A stretch of DNA of 64,000 bases from Hippasteria phrygiana (lineage: Eukaryota > Echinodermata > Asteroidea > Valvatida > Goniasteridae). Position 1 is the first letter of the stretch. Each line of letters starts with the position of its first letter. The notes beneath the pieces were generated by a model. The model saw only the letters and a list, made by a program, of their open reading frames with translations. It did not search any database and was not told the origin of the DNA. Both the position numbers and the translations under genes were made by a program. Where the stretch lies: contig JAZGUH010000725.1 in NCBI GenBank assembly GCA_037893225.1, forward strand, positions 248,001 through 312,000, in the 5' to 3' direction. This document shows, one piece after another, positions 1 to 10,500 of the stretch.

Positions 1-1551
1 GCACGACAACCTTGGACTGTCCTAACAACATGGTGTTCTCCCAGCATGCATCGCAGTGTGAACTGACCTGCAGTAACTTCAACAGCATGATGTCATGTCC
101 GTACCAGACCAAGCCCGGGTGCACCTGCCCGGATGGGCTTCTGCTTAATGTATGTCACTATTAATACATAAGTTATTTTGACAAAGAAACACAATGTCGC
201 TTCCCAGGATGTATCGTAAAGTTGGGGCGTGATCGCTGGCTATATGACATTATAACATAGGATATTATGCCGCACCACCGGTAATCCTTACCTTAGGACC
301 CCGTTCCATATAAGAGAACGAAGGAGACAGTTTATGCTTCGGAACTTACCTCAATATTTTGCGATGATACAGGCAGGAAAAGTCACTCTGTGTGCTTGAA
401 ATCATCTAAATAGTTCTCTAAGATATCATGTTGAATATGAGCAAGCTTAATTTTGTGGAAAGAGGGCAGGGTTTTGATTTATGAGGGAAATTATGGGGTA
501 AAACGGCAACATCTCTGACTGCAAAGGTAGGAAAGTCACATTTTCTTTGAAAGTGCATTTCAAAATTACAACAAACATGAGTTAATCTGAAAAAAAATTG
601 CTTTAGCCTGCAAAAGTCACTTTGGTACTGTAAAGTCATCTGCAAAAGTCAGTTTTGAATGGAACTCGTAAACAAAATAGAGGTGTCCTGAAGGTAACGA
701 TTACCGTACCACCAATGTTTTTGTATCAAACTCTCATTTTCATATAAAATTGTCTGAAGCATATTTGTGATGTTTATACCATCAGGTCGACGTTTGCGTG
801 GAGCCCAGTTCCTGCCCATGTACTCACAATGGAGTGTCTTATGAACCTGGAAGCAGTATAGTCAATGACTGCAATCACTGGTAAGCGCTCAGCAGTATCT
901 CGTCTGGTAACTAGCATTGCTTCTAAAATTATCGGCGATTGTGTAGTGTAGGGCCCCTCTTTAGTTTTGATGAAATTAGATTCAAGGGTATTTTATCTCA
1001 TTCCAAAATGACTTTTTCAACCTAAAGCAGACTTCTCTTTCTATTGACAAAGTTTTTTGTAATTTTGAACAGTTTATTTCGGTATAAAATGCAATTTTCT
1101 TACGCGCTTTACAGCAGTTGCTATACGAATGAACGCGGTTTTGCGTGTTTACTGTGCGTCGCGGTGATCGCCATCTTTATTTTCGTGTTGCGTTTTGTCG
1201 TCCTCATCGCCGCTTTACCCCAAAATTTCCCTCAAAAACTAAAACCCTGCCCTTTATCTATGGCATACCTGTTGGTTTGTAATGTCGCTAACTAGTTTGG
1301 CAATTCCAATAACCATGATAACCTAAAAGTGGATTTTTGTTCCCTATAGGGAACAGGGCCCTACACTACACAATCGCCAAATTATCGGCAACCACATTAT
1401 TATCGGTAACCTGTGAGGTAAATAAGTCGGTCGTTAAGTCATGCATTGTTTGAAAGAATGTCATTGTATTTATCGTTATGTTGTTCTTTTATATCCTTTT
1501 GCAGCACTTGTCACAACAGAACCTGGCAATGTACTTCGCATTCATGTCCCG
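1..1551 (+). CDS. Exons 1-3: TIL domain and E (VWC-like) module, end of a preceding D assembly
   Basis: Exons are 1-149 (5' end cut by the window), 786-880 and 1505-1551; phases at the junctions are 0, 2 and 1, and donors are GTATGT, GTAAGC and GTAAGA. Exon 1 encodes a trypsin-inhibitor-like Cys-rich module (CPNNMVF, then CELTC and [12 protein letters not shown]). Exons 2-3 encode the E module ([16 protein letters not shown], then [13 protein letters not shown]). In VWF, mucins and SCO-spondin this TIL-E pair closes a VWD-C8-TIL-E assembly, so another VWD and C8 should lie upstream of base 1. HNRT contains an N-glycosylation sequon (NRT). Confidence 0.8.
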
Positions 1552-4500
1552 GTAAGATTTACAAAAGCTAAAACAGCTTCTTTTCATGATATCTTATTTA
1601 TTTATTTGTGCCTTTCTCATTTTCCTATTGCTTATTATTCAGCCTTTTTTTTCTGTATACTTCTCTATACTTGTGTTGAATTAATGCATAGACATTTGAT
1701 CGGCTTTTGGAAGGTTCTATGAGCCAAATAAACAAATTGCGTCGATTGTCTTGTATCTCAATCTTACTATCCAGCAACGTGCATGGCAGTCGGCGACGCC
1801 CACTACTCCACCTTCGATGGGAAATCCTACACCTTCCCAGGCCAATGCCGTTACGTCCTAACCAAGGAGATGTATGGAACGTTTCTCGTCACCGCGCAGA
1901 ACGTTCCCTGCGGAACCGATGGAGTGACCTGTACAAAGTGCATCCACGTGCAGATTAAGAGCGTCTTGATTAGGTTGCTTCGTGGACGTGATGTCCTTGT
2001 AAACGAGAATCACGTGACACTACCCAAAGTGTACAACGAGATCACCATTCTGAAGAGCGGAGTGTTTACCATCATCAGATGGGAAGACAAGCTAGAGGTT
2101 CGATGGGATGGAGGTGAATTTTCATGCATATTCATAAGCTAATATGTCGTCTTCCATTCTTGATAAATCCCATCTACCGTAGCACATTTTCTCCTTAAAA
2201 CTGAAACACACAGTGCTCGATGTTACTTTTCTTAATAATAAATAAGATGGTTTAAGATGAAACGTCAAATTAAAAGTTTAAACTTTTAAAGCTGAGATAA
2301 CTGAATATTGGTCTCGTGACATTCAAGCATGAAAATAAATGGATACCCTGATTCAAAGCAAATTCAGACGCCAAACGCGCCAAAGTGTTGATGACGCAAC
2401 CGATGCTTGTTTAAGGACTGAAGCTTGTTTTGATTGTAAATGTAAACAGTTGATAAATATTTTAACAGTTTTTTATCATCGAATTAGCCAGTTCTCGGAG
2501 CTGCACAATTCAAGGAGATCATCACATGGCTCTTTTGTAAATCCTTCAATCTTATCTCTTCCTCTTTTTTTTTTTTAAATGAACAGCCACCCGCGTCTAC
2601 ATCAAGGTTTCTCCCCACTTTGCCGGTAGTGTGGTTGGCCTTTGTGGCAACTTCGACAATAATGCAGAGAATGATTTCACCAGCCGCTACGGGATGAAGG
2701 AAGCTCGCGCAGATACCTTCGCCAACAGCTGGAAGGACAATCCATTATGCGCAGATGTAGACTACAAGAAACACAAAGACCAATGCGTGGTGAGATTAAG
2801 ATCAAGTATCGCGTCAAGTAGTTCATTTGTTATAAATGAGGATATGTCGTCCTTGATTTGTCTAAATGATGGAAAGGAATTATGGACGCTCTTTGGTTTC
2901 CATGTGTGTTTTGTCTGTTATCATGGGGCTGTTGGGCATCTTATTCTATGAAAGAAAGTAAGTGGTTTGTTTGATGAAAGAAAGTAAGAGATGGTAACAA
3001 TTCGAGGAGATTCAACATGATAGCTGTGGTAGATTATGAAATCTTGGGTGTAACCCAGGTGAACGACAGTGCCGGCTTGGGTTGGCACAATGCCGGTTTG
3101 GCTGGCACAATACCGGTTTGGATGGCACAATATCGATTTGGACGGCACAATGCCGGTTTGGCCGGCACAATGCCGGTTTGGATGGCACAATGCCGGTTTG
3201 GACGGCACAATGCCGGTTTGGACGGCACAATACCGGTTTGGATGGCACAATGTCGGTTTGGCCGGCACAATACCTGTTTCGACGGCACAATACCGGTTTG
3301 GATGGCACAATGCCGGTTTGGACGGCACAATGTCGGTTTGGCCGGCACAATACCTGTTTGGACGGCACAATACCTGTTTGGACGGCACAATGCCTGTTTG
3401 GACGGCACAATGCCTGTTTGGACGGCACAATACCTGTTTGGACGGCACAATATCTGTTAGGACGGCACAATACCGGTTTGGATGGCACAATACCGGTTTG
3501 GCCAGCACAATACCGGTTTGGATGGCACAATATCGATTTGGACGGCACAATGCCGGTTTAGACGGCACAATGCCGGTTTGGCCGGCACAATACCTGTTTG
3601 GACGGCACAATACCGGTTTGGATGGCACAATACCGGTTTGGATGGCACAATACCGGTTTGGCTGGCACAATACCTGTTTGGACGGCACAATATCTGTTAG
3701 GACGGCACAATACCGGTTTGGATGGCACAATACCAGTTTGGCCAGCACAATATCGATTTGGACGGCACAATGCCGGTTTAGACGGCACAATGCCTGTTTG
3801 GACGGCACAATGCCGGTTTGGCCAGCATAATGCCGGTTTGGCCGGCACAATGCCAGTTTTGCCGGCACAATGCCGGTTTGGCCAGCACAATGCCAGTTTG
3901 GCAGGTACATTGCCAGTTTGGTGGGCACAGTGCCGGTTTTGTGAGGACATTTTCGTTTTTTGCCGTACCATTATCTTGTTTTCTAGGACTGTGCCGATTT
4001 GGTTTGGCTGCGAATATAATCTCTTTGAAAATATGTAGGGAAAAAAAATAACCAAACGAAATATTGTGTTAATATCATGTTTTTTCCCAGTTGAATCAAA
4101 ACCGACTGACGTGGTCCAAGAAACGATGTAACATCCTGAGACACGAGATGTTCCATCCCTGTCATGAAGTAGTCAACCCAGAGATGTTTATCAAATGGTG
4201 TGAATATGACTCATGTGGGTGAGTAACAACAACCAAACAATTGAAATTTTACTACACTGCAATAATTATGTTGTTACATGCGGTATCCATGTGGTAAATA
4301 ATTCGGTATTAATGCCACGCTGTGTCAATTTTTGTGTAGTGTAAAAAGAAATCATGCCCGTTGAATAAATGAATATACCTGGGAAGGATTTTCACTTTTG
4401 CACCGAGTGTTAAACTTTGTTATTTTTCTTCAGATGTAACTCCGATTTCGACTGTGAGTGTCTGTGTACGGCACTAGCAGCATACGGAGAAGAATGCAAC

Positions 4501-7500
4501 AGACATGACATACATATCCAATGGAGATCGGACGACCTGTGTCGTAAGTGTTTTTTTCCTAAATTATTTAAATTTCAGAATTAAAAATTACTAGTGTCAA
4601 ATTTAGTTTTGTAATGAAATAAAACATAAATGCTGCAACGATGAGGCCACGACATGCCGAGCGACCCTGTAAAATGCATCCTGAAAGATAGAGCAAGTAT
4701 TTTAGACGGACAGAGACAAAAAGGGACTCCTTATTCTCGACATCAACGCATGTGGAGTACAGTTGCTCAAAGACCGTCACGCAATCCGATTGGAAGCACC
4801 TAATCGGTGCAATGTTTTGCATTGCTTCCACCACAGCCTTGCAGTGTGACTATGGCTATGTCTACATGGCTTGTGGTCCCATCTGTCCGGTGACGTGCGA
4901 CACTATTAACGAGGAGCCTAATTGCGACTTCTGTAAGGGCTGCGTGGAGGGATGTCACTGCCCCGAGGGAACCATAGAACACGGTAAGTTACGAATCAAC
5001 AAAGATTCATTTTTAGCGAATTTCTAGATATTAGCGTGTGTCACTTCGTCCCAATATATTTAAAAATAATTGTCACTTTTCGATTTTAAGGGACCACTTG
5101 AATGTTAAAAGCATTTTAAATACTTTTTTTGTTTTAATATCTTCACTTGTTCTATGTGCCATTTGAAATAATCATTTTAGAATGCTGTAAAACTTGGATG
5201 GGCTATCCCCGATATTCTATATTTATGTGATCGTCTTTTGATAATTTGTAAGCCAAGAAATAATTACATTTGTATACTGTCAGCGCCGGGTTTGCTTTGA
5301 ATTACGCCTCGGTACCGGTACGTGTTAATTATTTCGTTGGATTGTATTTTGTCTCTCCAGACGGCAGGTGTATCTCTGCAAGTGATTGCACCTGTAAGCA
5401 TAACGACATGCGATATCCACCAGGCACTAAGATCACTATTGACTGCAGGAACTGGTAAACCTAGCAAATATTCAATATATTTATAGAATCACTTTAAAGG
5501 TAGTATACAACATTTGCTTTTGCTGTAATTTTCAGAAATGAATGGATTTGGGGGTTAGTATTTTATAGAAAATACTGTAACACTGACCTGTTTAAAGTTT
5601 TGTGTGCATAGCTGCTGGGAACGGAAAACAAAGAGAAAAAAATGCTATTCTTGTCTGGTTTCTTGACTCTACTTCAGACAAAATGAAGCAATTTACAGAC
5701 GTCTGGAAATGATCAGGTCAGGGGACTAGACTATTTCCAATGATGGTCGGTTGACCATCGCTGAAAAGTGATACAAAAATTCACTTTTCTTGAAAATGAC
5801 AGCACACCAGGTGCCATGATTTCACAGGATGCTTGAAACTATTATTTACTTACAATAAAGTAAGGTATTTCATAATAATTCAGTATTTTGTTTTATGTTT
5901 GCAAGTGTTGTTTTACCTTTAAGTGATTCTGATTTTTTCTGCTTGAACAATAACGATTGGGCACCTGTAAATTTAGACTATAAATAACTTTGAACACTGG
6001 TGCATTATTTTCATCGTGTCATGTCACATAAAGCTAAATCTTTATAGTTATCTGTTGAACACCATTTGTCCTGCTTTTCTTTTGGAATTTACAGCGTTTG
6101 CGAGGATGGCAAGTTTGCATGTGTTGGGCAACCGTGCTCTGGTAAGCTATTAACCGACCACAATTATAAATAATGACCTATACCAGACCCCTACCTGAGG
6201 GGGGAGGGGTGCGGTGCACACTCTCTTCTCCTAAAATATTGTTCTCCAGCAAGATCCCACTTTATACAAAAGGAGCACCGACTTGTATTTTACTCCATGA
6301 ATGCAAATCTCTTGAGACGATTCCGCAGAATCTCTGTCGACTGCTTCATTTGGCATGGCAGAGATCCACAAGCCCCATTACCCACTGTTATTATAATTTA
6401 TATTTTTTATTTATTTTTTATTTTTTTATTTTTTATTTTTTTTAAACGAACCAAGAAAAGACCTTTAATTTCACAATTGAATTGGTTTGATGACTAAGGG
6501 TGGAGTGGTTAATCTGTCGTCAGGCCAGGCCGTCGAAAAGCCTGGCTAAGCCCCTGGAACGCCCGGGATTGTACACAATAAACTGCCCAATAATTCTGGA
6601 GTCCAGCCGGCTCCCATTGTTCTCCCAGACTTGACTGACAGCCGAGGCATCTTTTGATGTACAGATTAGTGGGTACAGATTAGTGTGGGAGGGGCTACAA
6701 CCAGGCCTGGCCTGGCAGAGGCTGGGCTTTATTGATTAGTTGATGCTCTATTGTTAGGTGATTTGTGGCTCACAATAGCAAGAGTAAAAGCCCGAAGGCC
6801 CGGGCATGGCTGGGCTTTTCAAAGGCCTGGCCCGACCACAGATTAACCACTCCTCCCTAATGCGTTGTATGGAAATATCACACACAAATTCTCCCCAAAA
6901 TTTGAAGAAAAAAGAAGTTGGAAAGTGTAGCCGTTCGCACGGTAGTCAACGGCTGTTTTAACATAAAACGGTTATTATATCTGCATATGGTTAAACTTTT
7001 TTATCCTCAACTGTCAAGATTGTTGTACAAGGTACGCTACACTTTATGTAACCTTATCCTGCTGAATCTAAATGAATCTGACAAATGCAAAGTGTGGATT
7101 CCAACTATATTTGTGGTCTAATAATTTTTACATGAGTTTTCAAATTCAGTTTGACGTATGTCTGAATATGTAGGCTCTTTTGTGATAAATGTACGGCTCA
7201 CACTATCAGGGCAATCTCAAGACCGTCAGTTAAATTTTTTTTTCTCTCTATATTTTCTTGAAACTACCAGGTGTAAAGAAGGAATGCAAGTTGGACGAGT
7301 TTGCATGCAGCAACGGTCATTGCATTCCCATTGATTGGACATGTGATACGGCGGATGATTGCGGCGATGGGTCAGATGAGGTCAACTGTAGTAAGTGTGA
7401 ATCTTTTATCGTCATAAAACAGGAGTTGCCATAGGCTAATAAAGTCTGATAAACGTCCCCAAAAATTGTAACGTTTACTGTAAAACAACATTGGAGATAG

Positions 7501-10500
7501 TTGCAATCCACAAGTAATGATAACACAAATGTATTTTTTTTTTGTAGCAATACAATGTTGTCCTGACGAGTTTACCTGCGCCAATGGACAGTGCATTGAG
7601 AATGTCTTCCTGTGTGACGGGGTTCCAGACTGCGCTGATCATTCTGATGAATACAGCTGTCGTGAGTACTTGAAAGTTCTTCCTTTCATTTAGAGAGTGC
7701 TAGAGTTTCCATTACATTTCGTAGATGGTTTGCACACCTGATCAAAACCATGACAATTACTGCAGGCTGCCGTCTTGGTAAAAAAAAAAGTACAACACAT
7801 TTAATTGTAATGAAAAATTGTGAGCTGAGCTCAGCTCAGCTCAGCTCAGCTCAGCTCAGCTCAGCTCAGCTCAGCTCAGCTCAGCTCAGCTCAGCTCAGC
7901 TCAGCTCAGCTCAGCTCAGCTCAGCTCAGCTCAGCTCAGCTCAGCTCAGCTCAGCTCAGCTCAGCTCAGCTCAGCTCAGCTCAGCTCAGCTCAGCTCAGC
8001 TCAGCTCAGCTCAGCTCAGCTCAGCTCAGCTCAGCTCAGCTCAGCTCAGCTCAGCTGAACACGTGACATCATGTGCAATCCATATCTTACGTTAATCTAC
8101 CAAGAACTTGCCTTTGAGAATATGTATATTTCAGGTCAATCCAGTCAGTTAGCAGTTTCCAGCAGTTTAATTCATTTTCAAGAACGAAAGAAGACAGTTG
8201 TTTTGATTGTGACCTGATTTGTCTCCTTTTAAACAGCCGCTCCACAGTGCAAGAGGGAGGAGTTCCAATGTCATAAAGGTCACTGCATTCCAATCCACTT
8301 TCGATGTGATGGAGAGTTTGACTGTGGTTTCAATGACACAACAGATGAAGATGGTTGCAGTAAGTATGACAATGAAATAGACAAAGAAAACTGGCAGGAG
8401 CGGGATTCGAACCTGCAACTTCTGGAATGCCGTACCGGTGCTCTACCAACTGAGCTATCTTGCCCTATGTTGGCGGTCTCCCAAATACTCAGTTCTCTCT
8501 ATTCGGGGGGTGCTATTCAGAAGTCATAAACCAATTGAAGAATGCCATGTAGCCAGGGATCACGCCCAATTAGGCTCCTGCCAATTTTCTTTGTTCACTT
8601 TGAAAATTTATTCAAATTTACCTAGCCAGTTTGCCCCGTAGTTCCCTTGTGGTTTGTTTGACGTAATTCTAGAACTGTTAGATTTAAAATGGAATAAAGT
8701 TATTCATCGTGGTATATGACAACAATACGTATATCTACTCTCTCACGATGTAGTCAACGATGTGGACTGCGACGTTTCGACTGCACACTGCTGGTCTTCA
8801 TCAGGCGGTGGTGGAGACCTTATATACGTTTCCTGGGGATCCAGTTCTCCTGCGGTGCTGCACGGTCATTGGCTGGTGCAACGACCCGGTCACTGGCTGG
8901 CTACGACCCGGTCATTGGCTGGTGCAACGACCCGGTCATTAGGCAAGAATCTAATGTTTTTCATGCTGTCTCCTTACTTACAGTCACAGGACCGGGTTGT
9001 GGTGTGCGGGAAATCCAGTGCAGTAAGAATGGAATGTGTTTGTCGTTATCTCATCGGTGTGATGGTCATGATGACTGCGGAGATGGTAGTGATGAACAAG
9101 GTTGTAACGGTAAGATCATTAACATATTTACCCAAATGTAAAATGGGCAAGTTCTTAACTAGGGTTAGGAAAGATGGAGGAAATGGGGTGGGACCTGTCG
9201 TTATGCCACTTCGACTTTTGTCAACATCACTCTGTTTCACTTACAAATTCAGCTTGTTTATTGGTTAAACATTTTGAAACAATTGCTTTGATTGAATTAG
9301 CCCCCATCTGATATTCCTTTATAAACAAATAATTGTTTGAATATCCAATGTGGTTGAATAATTTCTTGTGATTTCATTTGTTCAGACTGCTACTGTCGGA
9401 ACAACTTCACCTGTGTGGGCATCTGTCAGTGCCTTGCAGTCAGCATGGTTTGCGATGGCGTTCCACAGTGTGACGACGGCTCAGATGAATCAGGTCTTCT
9501 GTGTGAATGTGAGTTGAAACACACCCCCCCCCCACATCAATGTAGAATATGGAGAACTTTCCATACGCCATCAGTCTCGTTTATCTTGTCTTTGTCGATA
9601 TCTGTGTCTCTGTGTCCCATATGTGTTGTCTTGTTCTGGAATAAGTCTCCATTTCACTATTTAGCTTCAGCCCTTCTCAGAAAGCCTCCTTATCTGCATT
9701 TCAACCATTTCTGCATTTTTGTAAAATAATAAGTGAATTGTTTACCCCTTGTTTCCGGCTGTCATTGATTGGGGCTGGTGTGCCACACTTGGCACCACAA
9801 TGAATAGAGTGGTCCTAATATAGAGTACCGAAGTGATGACATCATTGCAATGTTTGGAACCAGAATACTTTTGTGTCAATGTGTTTGCATGGCTGGCTGT
9901 TTACAAAGGAACAGTCGAAATCTCCATTTGTTTTGGAGCCAGTTGTCGTGCCAACTGACGTCAGACTTCGGTAATCTTTTCATTACACTCCCATCCAAGA
10001 CCAATGTAGTTGAAACATGAATGGATTGAGTAAGTGCAGGAATGCGCGTATAGAAGACAGCCGGACAGGTGGTCTGTTTCAAATGCTAGAAAAATGTTGT
10101 TGAATTGAAGCTCTAGTACAATCAACCCAAGGTGCCGTAATCCTCTACCGATGACAAAGAATACATAGAATATTCTTGGATCATTTGTCTATATACAGCT
10201 TGCAGGTACCACCTGTGTGATACGGGGGAATGCATCACGTTTGATAAACTCTGCAATGAGGTTCATGACTGTAAGAACGGAGAGGACGAGAGAGATTGCA
10301 GCAAATCAAGTAAGGGAGCTTGGAGACGATAAGCCAGTTCGGTATCGCAAAGGTCAAAGGTTATCCGGGATAAAATTGCCGACGTAATGTCACGCCATGT
10401 TGACGCGAACGCCCATTCCGATTGAAATTGACACGTGCGCGCTGTGCGAACACCTTTTGCGTCTTTTGCGTTCACATGTGCGTGTAGGTCACACGGGTCA

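Larger units (their letters stand above)
8740..8942 (-). mobile_element. Penelope-like or retrozyme remnant
   Basis: The minus strand has a TATATAAG box (about 8827-8818) just upstream of the hammerhead-like core, and a small direct repeat upstream of that. No reverse transcriptase or GIY-YIG coding is present, so only a terminal-repeat fragment can be claimed. Boundaries are approximate. Confidence 0.38.

Noticed and set aside
3061..3960. CRISPR-like array
   Set aside because: The 20-bp units are contiguous without unique spacers, and the genome is eukaryotic.
2921..4055. Long overlapping reading frames on both strands (up to about 335 codons) of a 20-residue repeat
   Set aside because: They come from a 20-bp minisatellite lacking stop codons in most frames. 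The region lies between correctly phased VWD and C8 exons and behaves as an intron.
6180..6390. Possible SINE-like or transposon fragment
   Set aside because: No second copy, terminal repeat, tRNA-like head or target duplication could be seen.
7750..8058. Reading frame encoding repeated AQLSS
   Set aside because: It is the translation of a pentanucleotide microsatellite inside an intron.
8393..8464. Functional alanine tRNA gene
   Set aside because: Anticodon GGC is not used for Ala in eukaryotes, position 33 is C, and the anticodon stem has mismatches.
8700..8983. Complete Penelope-like retroelement
   Set aside because: No reverse transcriptase or endonuclease coding is present; only a terminal-repeat-like piece with a hammerhead-like motif.
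9757..10066. Possible MITE with CCGGCTGTC ends, and weak TACCGAAGT inverted match near 9819-9974
   Set aside because: Inverted matches are too short and interrupted, and no target duplication was found.
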